A DNA stretch of 37,097 nucleotides from Chloroflexota bacterium. GTDB taxonomy: Bacteria > Chloroflexota > Limnocylindria > Limnocylindrales > CSP1-4. The position numbers and the translations under genes are program-made. The stretch is from the NCBI GenBank assembly GCA_003158295.1, contig PMIP01000035.1, positions 147 to 37,243 of the forward strand. The letters are read 5' to 3'. The notes beneath the pieces are model-generated. The model was not told where the DNA came from, ran no database searches, and saw nothing but the letters and a program-made list of their open reading frames with translations. Positions 15,412 through 23,848 of the stretch are shown piece by piece. Within the stretch, counting starts at the first letter, position 1, and each line of letters opens with the position of its first letter.

Positions 15412-17429
15412 CATATCGGAATACTGCGCGAGGGGGTCCTGGAGACGGCGACCGGAGAGCGGAACTGCCCCTATCCGGCCGCGCGCTGGCCGAAGCCATC
15501 CGCCCGAACGGAGAGAACGGCCGCGTCAGACGCTCCTCCCGCGATGGGCTGACCATCGAGCAGGCTGCCGCCGTGGAGGCCCCGCGCGAGTTCCGGCTGG
15601 CGCCGGACGGCCGCCGCGTCGTCTTCACCGCTGAGGCCGCTGGGGCACGGCAGATCTTCGTGATGCCGATCCGGGGCGGCTACCCGGAACAACTGACCGC
15701 CACCGAGAAGTCCGCCTCCGACCCGCAGTGGTCGCCGGACGGCCGCCGCATCGCTTTCGTACGTGACGAGGCGATCTGGATGATCGACGTGGAGGGCTCG
15801 CATCAGGCCCTGGTCACGCACCACCCGGGCGGCAATCGATCGCCGCGATGGTCGGCCGACGGCCACCAGATCGCCTTCGTCTCGCGGCGACGCGGCTGGG
15901 ACCAGCTCTGGCTCGTCGACGCCCCGGTGCCGCGCCGCGGCCGTCCGGCGGCTCGACCGCGCTCTCCCGAACCAACGCCGCTGACTTCGACCGGTGTGGA
16001 CATCGACGACTACGCGTGGGCCCCCGACGGCCGCCGTATCGCCGTCACTTCACAGAGACTGCCCAACCTGCTGACCTCGCAGATCCACATCGTGGACGTC
16101 GCCACCGGTCGCGACAGGCTCGTTGCCGGAGAAGCGGCCTGGGAGACCGGGCCGCGCTGGCTGGCCGACGGGTCGGGCCTGCTGATGGTGACCGACCAGG
16201 ACGGGTGGTTCCAGGTCGTGTGCGTTTCATTGGATGGCGGCCGGCGCGCCGTACTGACTTCCGGCCCGCATGAGCACGGCGAACCCGGCGGTGGCTGGGG
16301 ATACGCTGCTCTGCCCTCGCCGGACGGGCGACGCTTCGTCCACGTTGAGATCCGAGAAGGGCTGGTAGATCTCCTGGTGGGGAATCTGCCGGCCGGGGAT
16401 GGCGCCGCGCCCGCGGTGGGCCGGACCTCGCCCGTCGCGACCCCGTTCGAGGGGGTGTGGATGGCGATCGGCTGGCTGCCGGGCTCCTCGGCGATTCTCG
16501 CGATCGGCAAGAGCGATCGAACGCCGGACGACCTGTGGCTTCTGCCGATTCCGGAAGCCGCGAACGAGGGGCCGAAGCCGCGCCAGCTGACCCATTCCCT
16601 GCCGACCGTGGTAGACACCGCCCACTTCGCCGTGGGGACACGGATCGCCTTCGAGGCTCGGGACGGGCTGCGCGTCGAAGGGACGCTGTACCTGCCGGCG
16701 AGCGCCGTTGGGGAGGAGGCGACGCGGGTCCCCTGTCTGGTCCACTCACATGGCGGGCCGACTCATCAGTCCTTCCGCGACTGGATGCCGTTCCGACAGC
16801 TAGTCGTGGAGGCGGGGATCGCCTTTCTTTCGGTGGACTTCCGCGGCTCGACCGGCTACGGCCGCGACTTCCGGTGGGCCAACCGCGGGGAGTGGGGCCA
16901 TGCCGATGCCTTCGACGTTATCGATGGCGCTCGTTGGGCGGCTGCCCAGCCGTGGTGCGACGGGCGCCTGGCCCACTACGGAGCCTCGTACGGCGGCTAC
17001 ATGACTCTCTGTGTCCTGACCGAAGAGCCGTCACTCTGGAAGGCCGGGATCGACCTATTCGGCGACTCGGAGATCGCCGACAGCTACCGCCACTGCGACC
17101 GGCCGGGCCGGATCGACCTGGAGCGGATGATGGGTAGTCCGGACGATCCGGAGGCGGCTCCCGGTTATCGTCGCGGCTCGCCGTTCTACAGAGTGGAGCG
17201 AATCGAGGCACCACTGCTCATCCTCCACGGCCGCAAGGACAAGCGCGTGGTGCCGCTCATGACGGACAAAGTCGTCGAGGCGCTCGAGATCGAGGGCAAG
17301 TACTACCAGGTCCATTGGTACGACGAGGAATCCCACGGGTGGCAGAAGCGCGACAATCGTCGTGACGCGTGGAAGCGCTGCCTGGACTTCCTGCGGCGCC
17401 ACCTTCTGGAGCAGCTCGACGAGGAGTGA
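15408..17429 (+). CDS. S9-family prolyl oligopeptidase-like serine peptidase
   Basis: 673 residues from GTG 15408, which overlaps the PIG-L stop (GTGA). An N-terminal beta-propeller (about 60-410) has PD40-type repeats such as WSPDGRRIAFV, WSADGHQIAFVS and WAPDGRRIAVTS. The C-terminal alpha/beta-hydrolase domain carries the triad Ser527 (GASYGGY), Asp611 (HGRKDKRV) and His643 (ESHGWQ), with the oxyanion region HSHGGPTHQ. This is the acylaminoacyl-peptidase/dipeptidyl-peptidase branch of S9: it trims short peptides that fit through the propeller. No signal peptide is evident, so it is probably cytosolic. Longer in-frame readings into the PIG-L gene are not supported. Confidence 0.92.
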   Translation: MTYRNTARGGPGDGDRRAELPLSGRALAEAIRPNGENGRVRRSSRDGLTIEQAAAVEAPREFRLAPDGRRVVFTAEAAGARQIFVMPIRGGYPEQLTATEKSASDPQWSPDGRRIAFVRDEAIWMIDVEGSHQALVTHHPGGNRSPRWSADGHQIAFVSRRRGWDQLWLVDAPVPRRGRPAARPRSPEPTPLTSTGVDIDDYAWAPDGRRIAVTSQRLPNLLTSQIHIVDVATGRDRLVAGEAAWETGPRWLADGSGLLMVTDQDGWFQVVCVSLDGGRRAVLTSGPHEHGEPGGGWGYAALPSPDGRRFVHVEIREGLVDLLVGNLPAGDGAAPAVGRTSPVATPFEGVWMAIGWLPGSSAILAIGKSDRTPDDLWLLPIPEAANEGPKPRQLTHSLPTVVDTAHFAVGTRIAFEARDGLRVEGTLYLPASAVGEEATRVPCLVHSHGGPTHQSFRDWMPFRQLVVEAGIAFLSVDFRGSTGYGRDFRWANRGEWGHADAFDVIDGARWAAAQPWCDGRLAHYGASYGGYMTLCVLTEEPSLWKAGIDLFGDSEIADSYRHCDRPGRIDLERMMGSPDDPEAAPGYRRGSPFYRVERIEAPLLILHGRKDKRVVPLMTDKVVEALEIEGKYYQVHWYDEESHGWQKRDNRRDAWKRCLDFLRRHLLEQLDEE

Positions 17430-17453
17430 CCCGCCGGGCGAAGGGGGGACCAA

Positions 17454-17852
17454 GTGTTTCGCCCCAAGCCGAATCCTCTCGACAGTGACGAGTTGAACGC
17501 CTATTTCGACGCCCTGGACCACCTGGACGGAGTCGAGCTGCTCCGCATGAGCGCGGCATGGCGATCGGTCACGAAGTCGACCCACGAGGAAGCGTGGGCT
17601 GCGGTTCGAGCCGTCGGCGCTCGCTACGGCCTCTCCAAGGAAATCGACTGGGTTCGCAAGCGAGCCATGGCCTGGGCGTCGCGCGGCAACAACTCGATCC
17701 CTTACACGATCAACGACACCGAGACTTGGGCCACGGTCAAGCTTCAGGCCGAGGAGGCGATCGTCGACGCGGCCCTGGCCGTGGCGCTCGGCGACCGGCT
17801 CGACGAGCAGGCTCGCGCGACCTTGCTCGCCACGTGGGACCGCGCCACGTAG
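17454..17852 (+). CDS. Unrecognised small cytosolic protein
   Basis: 132 residues, GTG start at 17454 with a G-rich Shine-Dalgarno (GGGGGG) 5 nt upstream. It is mainly helical by composition, hydrophilic, without Cys pairs or membrane helices. Notable stretches are ELNAYFDALDHLDGVELLRM at the N-terminus, then SRGNNSIPYTINDTETWATV and a C-terminal LDEQARATLLATWDRAT. I do not recognise the family. It begins 24 bp after the S9 peptidase gene and is probably co-transcribed with it. Confidence 0.75.
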   Translation: MFRPKPNPLDSDELNAYFDALDHLDGVELLRMSAAWRSVTKSTHEEAWAAVRAVGARYGLSKEIDWVRKRAMAWASRGNNSIPYTINDTETWATVKLQAEEAIVDAALAVALGDRLDEQARATLLATWDRAT

Positions 17853-17966
17853 CCTCCCGCCGGCGCGTTGGCCCGGCTGCCCCGCCGCCTAGCCCGTCCC
17901 GCCGCCCGGCTGCCCCGGAGCATGACATCAGCTTCGTGGCACCCGGCCTGTTTGGAGCTGCGGATG

Positions 17967-17972
17967 TAGGCT
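17967..17972 (+). promoter_or_regulatory. -10 box of a leaderless transcript (thioredoxin-fold gene)
   Basis: TAGGCT is followed by 6 nt and GTG 17979, without a Shine-Dalgarno. Confidence 0.5.
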
Positions 17973-17978
17973 GGCCGC

Positions 17979-18410
17979 GTGGCGGATCTCAGAGTCGAAC
18001 TACTGGCGATCGAGGACTGCCCTCACCTGGGGCAGGCGCAACACGACCTGGAGAGCGTCCTGCGCAAGGGGATCATCGAGACTCCGGTCCAGCTGATCTT
18101 CGTCGGCAGCCTCGAAGACGCCGAGTTCCTCGCTTTCCCGGGATCGCCCACGATAAGGATCAACGGCGAGGACGTTGTCCCCCAGCCCGACCTGCCGGTC
18201 GCGCTCGGCTGCCGAACCTATCGCGACGGGCAAGGTCGAAGGGTGGGCTCCCCACCGATCGAGTCGATACTCGCCGCCGTCGATCTCCACCGCCGAAGCC
18301 GCCTGGAAGCCTTCCAGCGCCAGGAGGCCGGCCTGGTAGCAAGATTCGCCCGAGAGGCTGCGGAGGCCGAAGGCTTGACCGAATCGGACGACACGAGCGG
18401 CGAAGGCTGA
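17979..18410 (+). CDS. Thioredoxin-fold protein of unknown function
   Basis: 143 residues. The N-terminal strand-turn VELLAIEDCPHLGQAQHDLE, the central FPGSPTIRINGEDVVPQPDL and the later CRTYRD resemble small thioredoxin-like proteins in which a single Cys follows the first strand and a cis-Pro (GSPTI) faces it. The usual CxxC is reduced to C-x-x-L, so it is unlikely to be a classical disulphide reductase. The last about 40 residues are charged and helical. The GTG start at 17979 is preceded by TAGGCT with a 6-nt spacing, suggesting a leaderless mRNA. Proline dehydrogenase follows after 3 bp, so the two genes share a transcript. Confidence 0.75.
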   Translation: MADLRVELLAIEDCPHLGQAQHDLESVLRKGIIETPVQLIFVGSLEDAEFLAFPGSPTIRINGEDVVPQPDLPVALGCRTYRDGQGRRVGSPPIESILAAVDLHRRSRLEAFQRQEAGLVARFAREAAEAEGLTESDDTSGEG

Positions 18411-18413
18411 CCG

Positions 18414-19388
18414 ATGAGCTTCCGCGAAACCGTTCGAGTCCTGCCGCATCGAACGATGCGGTCGCTCTTTATCTCGCTGTCGCATCGCCGGTCCCTGGCG
18501 CGGTTGGCCGTTCGCAGCCCGCTGACGCGGCCCGTGGTCGCGCGCTTCGTCGCCGGGGAGACGCTGGACGCGGCGCTGCCGGCCATCGTCGCCCTCCAGA
18601 ATGCCGGCCTGCGGACCACCGTCGATGTTCTGGGCGAGTCGGTGACTTCGCCCGAGCTGGCCGCGGCCGCCGTCGAGCGCTACCTCGCGACCGTCGCCGC
18701 ACTCTCGGCCCGCGGCCTGGACGCCAACGTCAGCCTCAAGCTGACGCAGATGGGCCTCGAGATCGATCGCGACCTGTGCCGGAACAACGTGATGCGCGTC
18801 GTCGAGGCTGTCGAGACCGTCAACGGCTTCGTCCGATTCGACATGGAGGATCACACCAAGACCGACGCCACTCTCGATATCTGGCGGGCGGCCCACGACC
18901 GCTATGCGCAGGTGGGCGTGGTGATCCAATCGGCGCTGCGGCGCAGCTCGGCGGACGTCGATGCCATCACGGCCGCTGGAGGGCGCGTCCGGCTCTGCAA
19001 GGGCGCCTACGACGAGCCGAGCGGAGTCGCCTACCGGACCAAGCAGGCCGTCGATGCCAACTACGCACGCTTGATGGAGCGGCTTCTGCTGGCGGACGCG
19101 CATCCGGCCCTGGCCACGCACGACCCCAGGCTCATCGCCCGCGCCATCCAGATCGTCGAGAGGGAGGGGATCGCGCGCGACCGGTTCGAGTTCCAGATGC
19201 TCTACGGCGTCCGGCGGGACCTCCAGCGGATGCTGATCGATCGCGGCTACAGGGTCCGGATCTACGTCCCGTACGGCATGGAGTGGTACCCGTACTTCAT
19301 GCGCCGCCTGGCCGAGCGACCCGCAAATGTCGGCTTCATGCTCCGGGCCGTCCTCCACGAGGAGGCTCGGCGGCTGCGCGGCCGATAG
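18414..19388 (+). CDS. Proline dehydrogenase
   Basis: 324 residues, the length of the monofunctional FAD-dependent enzyme (PRODH/PutB type), which oxidises proline to pyrroline-5-carboxylate. A TIM-barrel family match is seen in TVDVLGESV, ANVSLKLTQMGLEIDR, VRFDMEDHTKTDATL, VRLCKGAYDEPSGVAYRTK, ALATHDPRLI, FEFQMLYGVRRDL and the substrate-binding end YVPYGMEWYPYFMRRLAERP. The YxxRRLAER signature is intact. The start ATG 18414 lies 3 nt after the preceding stop. It has the opposite direction of flux to proC 4 kb upstream in the same gene run; no P5C dehydrogenase gene is in the window. Confidence 0.95.
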   Translation: MSFRETVRVLPHRTMRSLFISLSHRRSLARLAVRSPLTRPVVARFVAGETLDAALPAIVALQNAGLRTTVDVLGESVTSPELAAAAVERYLATVAALSARGLDANVSLKLTQMGLEIDRDLCRNNVMRVVEAVETVNGFVRFDMEDHTKTDATLDIWRAAHDRYAQVGVVIQSALRRSSADVDAITAAGGRVRLCKGAYDEPSGVAYRTKQAVDANYARLMERLLLADAHPALATHDPRLIARAIQIVEREGIARDRFEFQMLYGVRRDLQRMLIDRGYRVRIYVPYGMEWYPYFMRRLAERPANVGFMLRAVLHEEARRLRGR

Positions 19389-19486
19389 CGGCTTGGCGCG
19401 ACTCAGGGCGGTCGGCAGCGCCCGGCGCCGGCCCATAGCGCCCCCCGCGGCTCGTCGCGGCTCCGGCACCGCAACCAGCGCGGCCG

Positions 19487-19996
19487 TCAGCCTCTGTCGC
19501 CTCGAGTTGTCTGCTTGCGGTCCAGCGCGGCCGTCATCTGTCGGCAGTGTTCCTCGATGTGCGCGGCGAGCATGACGTCCACGATCTGGCCTACGGTCAT
19601 CTCGCCTCGCTGCTTGTTCAGCCCTCGCCGGGCCACCTGCCGCTCGTCGAGCTCGAGCAGCCGGCGCACGACTCGCTCGAGGGAGTTGTCGAGGCGCGTG
19701 TACAGCTCGGGGACGGGCAGGGTTCGGTCGCGGTCGACGGTCAGGAGGCGAATCAGGTCGCTTGGGGCGCGTCCGAATGGGACGGGCTCGACTCCGCCGG
19801 CCAGGACGCGCTCGATCTCCCCGAGCCAGTAGGGCAGCATCTCGTCGATGTGAGCGAGCACCTCGCGTCCGACCCACTCGCGACGGCGCGGCAGGTCATC
19901 CGGCGGAAGGGGGCTCAGCTCGATGCGACTGCGGACTCGTACCAGATTGTCGCGAGCGACGCGCAGTCGTTCGACCTGCGCGTAGAGGGTTGCCAT
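19487..19996 (-). CDS. DinB-like four-helix protein
   Basis: 169 residues from ATG 19996. A helical bundle with metal-ligand-like His residues is seen: EVLAHIDEMLPYWLGEIERV early on and VDVMLAAHIEEHCRQMTAAL near the C-terminus, the arrangement of the DinB/YfiT superfamily (HxxxH plus an early His). Those proteins are mostly thiol-dependent transferases (mycothiol, bacillithiol) or stress proteins. AGGAG lies 13 nt upstream; a TTG start at 20047 would add 17 residues, and TACATT (20058-20053) is the likely -10. The gene is convergent with proline dehydrogenase. Confidence 0.72.
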   Translation of the reverse strand: MATLYAQVERLRVARDNLVRVRSRIELSPLPPDDLPRRREWVGREVLAHIDEMLPYWLGEIERVLAGGVEPVPFGRAPSDLIRLLTVDRDRTLPVPELYTRLDNSLERVVRRLLELDERQVARRGLNKQRGEMTVGQIVDVMLAAHIEEHCRQMTAALDRKQTTRGDRG

Positions 19997-20129
19997 GAGT
20001 CGGGACTCGCTCCTGAACGGGACCGGACGACGGGCCGGCAGTGTCAACGAAGAATGTAGCGAAGTCCGCGGCGGCTGTGGTCACCCGGTCGCGTGGAGCG
20101 GGCGCTTGCGACGCCGGGGCAAGACGCGG

Positions 20130-21098
20130 CTAGGGCTCCTCCAGCACGATCGTTCGCGCTTCGGAGGGCGTGGCAACCTGGGCCAGGAGTACGCCGGCCA
20201 GGACGATGGCCGCTCCCAGGACCCGAATGGGAGAGAAGGTTTCGTTCAGGAACGTGATCCCCAGGATGATCACCACGACGGGCTCGACAGTCGCCATCAG
20301 CGAAGCCTGCGCGGCGCCGATCCGGGCGGCCGAGGCGTAGAAAGCCTGAATCGCGATCGCCGCGGCGACTATCCCAATCCCCAGCAGGCCCGGCCAGGCG
20401 GCCGCCGGTATCTGCGTGGGTAGTAGAGGCTCGCGGGCCACGATCCCGACCACCATCGTGGCGACGAAGGTGCCGGTCATCATGACCGCGCCGGCAACCG
20501 GCGGGGAGACCTCCGCACCTCGGCCCCGCGAGCGCATGTCGGCTGTCTGGCCGGGTCGTTCGCCGGCCATCCACGCGGTCAGGACGATGTAGACGGCGTA
20601 GGCGACCGGCGACAGCAGGGCAAGCAGGATTCCCTCCCGGTCCGTATCCGGCTTCACGCCTCCGATGGTCAGGACGGTCCCGAGGATCACGATCCCGAGC
20701 GACCCCCATGCGAGCCGGCTCTGGAACTTGTAACCGAGGCGCAGGCATAGGACGGCGACCAGCGCCGGGTAGGCGCTCATCAGAAGAGCGACGAGCGAGA
20801 TGTCTATGCGCTCGATGGAGGCGTAGTAGACGCTGGCGTTGACGATGAAGAAGGCTCCCGTGAACAGCAGCCGGACCAGGGTTCTTCGATCCAGTTCCCT
20901 TAGCTCGGCCCGGGCGCGTGGCTGGGACAGGAGCCAGACCCAGCTGACCAGTGTGGCAAAGAGAAATCGCCATACCAGCATCGCGATCCAGTCCACGCCG
21001 GCAGGGTGGACGTAGCCCTTGAAGAAGAGCGGGCCCGTGCCGTAAGCAGCGCCCGCGAGGGCGCCCAGCGCGATCCCGACGATGCGGCGGCGATCCAT
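20130..21098 (-). CDS. EamA/DMT-family transporter
   Basis: 322 residues with ten hydrophobic helices in two five-helix halves, each an EamA domain. Helices are seen for example at about 7-25 (IVGIALGALAGAAYGTGPLF), 75-98, 100-120, 128-148 and, in the second half, at about 205-228 and 285-310 (VLGAAIVLAGVLLAQVA). DMT transporters move metabolites, often exporting amino acids, purines or drugs; the substrate cannot be read from sequence. The loop between the halves (about 185-205) is enlarged and charged. TAGCCT (21110-21105) lies 6 nt before ATG 21098, again with no Shine-Dalgarno. Confidence 0.9.
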   Translation of the reverse strand: MDRRRIVGIALGALAGAAYGTGPLFFKGYVHPAGVDWIAMLVWRFLFATLVSWVWLLSQPRARAELRELDRRTLVRLLFTGAFFIVNASVYYASIERIDISLVALLMSAYPALVAVLCLRLGYKFQSRLAWGSLGIVILGTVLTIGGVKPDTDREGILLALLSPVAYAVYIVLTAWMAGERPGQTADMRSRGRGAEVSPPVAGAVMMTGTFVATMVVGIVAREPLLPTQIPAAAWPGLLGIGIVAAAIAIQAFYASAARIGAAQASLMATVEPVVVIILGITFLNETFSPIRVLGAAIVLAGVLLAQVATPSEARTIVLEEP

Positions 21099-21104
21099 TT
21101 GCGA

Positions 21105-21110
21105 AGGCTA
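21105..21110 (-). promoter_or_regulatory. -10-like box of a leaderless transcript (EamA gene)
   Basis: TAGCCT on the minus strand, then 6 nt, then the ATG at 21098. The match to TATAAT is modest (T1, A2, T6). Confidence 0.4.
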
Positions 21111-21364
21111 GCAGGAGCCGCTTCAAAGCCGCCGGACGCGCGGTCTAACGTGCAAAGTGCCGGGCGCCCGAGTTCACGGTGTTAGTCGCCCCTTGACGGC
21201 CCCGGCGCTGTGCGGACCGGTCCCGGTTCAACCCTGGACGCCATCCGGACTACGGCCCGAGTACCGATGCAACGGTACGAGTGAGTCATATGCCGGGTCG
21301 GCGCCTCCTCGTAGGATCGCATCATCAGAGCGGTCGAATGGCCGCATTCCTGAGGTCGTATGCG

Positions 21365-21622
21365 ATGACTTCTCGGGCTCGCGAACGCTGCCCACGCTGC
21401 GGCAGGCGCCTGGTAAGCACGCGCTTCGATACGACTTTCAGACTGCCGGATCGGAGCGAGCGTCTCTGTTTCGGCATTCCCGGCGGCCTGTGCGAAGACT
21501 GTCATCAGCTGTACATCGACCCGGAGCTGATAGAGCTGCTCGACCTGGGTCAAGGCCGCTGCGTCTTCGCCATCGAAAGCGACGTCGTCGTCCAGGAGCA
21601 GGCCTGGTCCAGCGCCGAGTAG
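21365..21622 (+). CDS. Small zinc-ribbon protein
   Basis: 85 residues with two Cys pairs, ERCPRCGRR and LCEDCHQLY, about 37 residues apart, the spacing of a zinc ribbon. The stretch between them (FRLPDRSERLCFGIPGGL) and the placement of GIPGGLCEDC recall YgiT/MqsA-type zinc fingers, but the helix-turn-helix and toxin partner of that system are missing here. A start further upstream (21338 or 21281) is possible; 21365 is preferred because GAGG lies 9 nt upstream and the conserved part begins there. The 240 bp upstream hold nothing I recognise. Confidence 0.6.
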   Translation: MTSRARERCPRCGRRLVSTRFDTTFRLPDRSERLCFGIPGGLCEDCHQLYIDPELIELLDLGQGRCVFAIESDVVVQEQAWSSAE

Positions 21623-21821
21623 GTTCGCCCGGTTGTCTCCTCGCGCTCCCCTGAACCCGATGTGTGCGTGCGCCTCGGCACGCTGGGTTCCGCAGGAGCG
21701 CAGGGCCTGAGTTCAGGGCTCGCCAAGTGGTCCACGCGTTGTAGCCGGGTGCTCGGCGGGGTAGTGTGGCGCCCCGCATCACGACGAATCTGGCGCGGGA
21801 CCGCCACGGAACGGATCTCAC

Positions 21822-22451
21822 GTGTACCAGCGTCCCAGCGAATACTCCGATGACGTGGACGAGCCGCTGGTTCGACCGGTCAAGCTCGCCATGAAGGGCC
21901 GCGGGCTGCCCGCTCCGCCGCTGGTGCCGCTGGTGGGCGCGCTGGGTATCATCCTGGGACTCGTTCTTGGCCTGGGATTCGCTCCGCATCCGACGCCAGC
22001 CCCGACTCCCGCTCCCCTCGTGACGGCGGCAATCTTGCAGTCGGCCATGCCCGACGCCACGGCGTTGGCGATCGTTGGGCCGCCGTACGACGAGCTCCCG
22101 CTCCCCGTGCCGACCGACGGGCTCTCTCTGGTGCAGGCGCTGGGTGCCTTCGTGGCGGCCGGAACCGGCATCCCGCCGTACGACGTCCTGTCCGCCAGGG
22201 TGGTCCGGCTCGCGGACGTGTCGTCGTCATCCTGGTCCGCTCCGGCGGGCTCGCAGTGGGTCTGGGCCGTGAGCGTTCGACGACCCGAGTGCTTCGCAGG
22301 ACAGAGCGGAGGCAAGACCCCAACCGCTTCGGTTCCGGCGGCGCCGACGCAGAACGACGCCGGGGGAGTGTGCGCGGGGGATACGACCAGGCTGATCATC
22401 CTGGATTACTACACGGGGGCCCATCTGGTGGCCTTCGACCCGGCGCCCTGA
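21822..22451 (+). CDS. One-TM protein of unknown family, paralogue A
   Basis: 209 residues from GTG 21822. A short acidic cytoplasmic N-terminus (YQRPSEYSDDVDEPLVRPVK) is followed by a Pro-flanked membrane helix at about 34-53 (LVGALGIILGLVLGLGFA), a Pro/Thr linker, then an outside domain with GLSLVQALGAFVAAG, VLSARVVRLADV, WVWAVSVRRPECF and a C-terminal LIILDYYTGAHLVAFDP. The last two match a shared core with the next gene (W-VWV-A/I-T/V-R ... L-DY-TG). I do not recognise the family. Two Cys residues could form a disulphide outside the cell. Confidence 0.72.
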   Translation: MYQRPSEYSDDVDEPLVRPVKLAMKGRGLPAPPLVPLVGALGIILGLVLGLGFAPHPTPAPTPAPLVTAAILQSAMPDATALAIVGPPYDELPLPVPTDGLSLVQALGAFVAAGTGIPPYDVLSARVVRLADVSSSSWSAPAGSQWVWAVSVRRPECFAGQSGGKTPTASVPAAPTQNDAGGVCAGDTTRLIILDYYTGAHLVAFDPAP

Positions 22452-22543
22452 CCCGCCCCTGACCAACGTCCGGCGCCCCGTTCCGGCGCCCCGCTCCGAC
22501 GCCCCGTTCCGGTGCCCGACCCGCCCCTGACCAGCGTCCGGCG
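22450..22543. repeat. Direct repeat flanking a 13-bp tandem triplet
   Basis: A 26-bp segment at 22450-22475 recurs at 22518-22543 with one mismatch (begins GACCCGCCCCTGACC, ends CGTCCGGCG). Between and overlapping them, CGCCCCGTTCCGG is repeated three times (22474-22486, 22487-22499 with two changes, 22500-22512). Confidence 0.85.
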
Positions 22544-22758
22544 TCGGCCCGATCCGGCTCCTGCTTGCGGCGATCGATGCGCCGGTGACAGAGGGCCCCC
22601 GAGTTGCGTATCGGCTGTTCCTCTACGGATTGCCAGAATTGTGTTTGCGCAGGAAGATGGCGCAGCCGGGCGTCAATTGCAGGGGCGGAATCGGCGACCG
22701 GAAGACGAGACAGCGATCTCCTCTCTCTGACGGCTGGGCTCCAGCGGAAGGACCCAAG
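22452..22758. other. 307-bp spacer between the two paralogues
   Basis: Its first third is the repeat block at 22450-22543. The rest (22544-22758) has an open frame joined to the next gene from a GTG at 22585, but that translation is unlike paralogue A, so I treat it as leader. No confident promoter pair was found; CAGAAT (22634-22639) is a possible -10. Confidence 0.55.
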
Positions 22759-23373
22759 ATGGACGAGCGTCCGGACGCGTATTCAGATGCCTATGACACC
22801 CGGGTCGGGCGGGTCAAGCCCGTGATGAACGGGAGGTCGATCGCACTTCCGCCCATCGCGCCGATCGTCGGCGCGCTCGGACTCCTGCTCGGTCTCGTGG
22901 CCGGCCTCGGCCTGGCACAGAACGCTGTCCCGGTCCCCACCGCCGGCCCGACAGAGATTGCGGTTGCCTCTCCCACGTTCTCGGCCGCGCCTTCGGTCGT
23001 TCCGGACGATGTGAATCCTGTCGCCGATGCCACATTCGAGCTGCCGCCCGCCGACGGCCTGTCGCTGGCCAAAGCGCTGGAAACTCTGAGCTCCGTGAGC
23101 ATAGCTCCGTCCGCGTCCGAAGCCGTTTCGGCCCGGGTTGCCCGCTGGTCGGAGATATGGCCGTCGCCGGCTGCCCCGAAGGACGTGTGGGTCCGGGCGA
23201 TTACGATGCGCAGCGCCTCGCCTTTCTGGTGCACCGACGACATGGCTTCGGCATCCGCGAGCCCGCCGACATGGCGTCTGCCGGTTTCGTGCTCGGGGCC
23301 CACGACCGAGATGTTCGTCCTCGACTACCGCACGGGCGATTTCCTGGAGGCCATGAGCCCGGCCCGGCCCTGA
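22759..23373 (+). CDS. One-TM protein of unknown family, paralogue B
   Basis: 204 residues from ATG 22759, preceded by GGAAGGA. It has the same architecture as the gene at 21822: an acidic N-terminus ending RVKPVMNGR, a Pro-flanked helix at about 35-55 (PIVGALGLLLGLVAGLGLAQ), a Pro/Ala linker, then DGLSLAKALETL, AVSARVARWSEIW, DVWVRAITMRSASPFWC and MFVLDYRTGDFLEAM. The shared positions run through the whole length, so the two genes arose by tandem duplication and then diverged. Function unknown. The outward part again has two Cys residues. Confidence 0.75.
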   Translation: MDERPDAYSDAYDTRVGRVKPVMNGRSIALPPIAPIVGALGLLLGLVAGLGLAQNAVPVPTAGPTEIAVASPTFSAAPSVVPDDVNPVADATFELPPADGLSLAKALETLSSVSIAPSASEAVSARVARWSEIWPSPAAPKDVWVRAITMRSASPFWCTDDMASASASPPTWRLPVSCSGPTTEMFVLDYRTGDFLEAMSPARP

Positions 23374-23412
23374 CCACCGGGCGGCTTGCGCGGCAGGCGC
23401 ACAATCGACCGC

Positions 23413-23790
23413 GTGACTGAATCGGATCGTGAGCGGTCCGCGTCCGACGGCGGGGGGCCGGCGCGACGCCCGGCCGCGGTATGCCACGGTGCGGGCCACG
23501 TAGTGAAGTACGGCAATCCGGCCTTCGTGACCATCTTCGGGGCGCAGTGTGTGGGCCTTCCGGCTCGCGAGGGTTTGCTCGACCTACCTGCCGACGCCTT
23601 CGCCCTGTTGGACGTGGTGCTGGCTCAAGGCCGCCCGTTCTCGCGCTGGTTGCGCCTGGGCGACGTCGAATGGCGGATGACCGCGGTACCGCGGATAGAT
23701 CCGGGCACGCATGAGGTCTACGGGGTGGCGTTCCATTTGCGGTCGCGCTCCGATCTGCCCGTCTTGGCTACCCGGTCCGGCGAAGAGTAG
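23413..23790 (+). CDS. PAS-like single-domain protein
   Basis: 125 residues from GTG 23413. After a charged N-terminus the core reads like a PAS fold: HVVKYGNPAFVTIFGAQCVG (the N-x-A/PF-x-x-x-F/L-G turn), then GRPFSRWLRLGDVEWRMTAV and VYGVAFHLRSRS (the last strand, as in G-x-x-x-H/D). No kinase, cyclase or other output domain is attached, so it may be a sensor or scaffold acting in trans. CACAAT (23400-23405) lies 7 nt before the GTG, which would make the message leaderless. The PAS call is a pattern judgement, not an alignment. Confidence 0.6.
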   Translation: MTESDRERSASDGGGPARRPAAVCHGAGHVVKYGNPAFVTIFGAQCVGLPAREGLLDLPADAFALLDVVLAQGRPFSRWLRLGDVEWRMTAVPRIDPGTHEVYGVAFHLRSRSDLPVLATRSGEE

Positions 23791-23848
23791 GCAGACTCAG
23801 CGCGAACCCGGCCGGCGCTTACCGGCGCTCGGCCCCGGGGCGCCCGAA

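Noticed and set aside
17853-17978. Extra small gene between 17852 and 17979
   Set aside because: Only a Pro/Arg-rich low-complexity frame; nothing beyond the -10 box at 17967.
18000-19877. 625-codon open frame on the minus strand opposite the thioredoxin-fold and proline dehydrogenase genes
   Set aside because: Antisense to clear genes and compositionally a GC-shadow.
22585-22758. Extended N-terminus of paralogue B
   Set aside because: The extra 58 residues are unlike paralogue A, and a good Shine-Dalgarno precedes ATG 22759.
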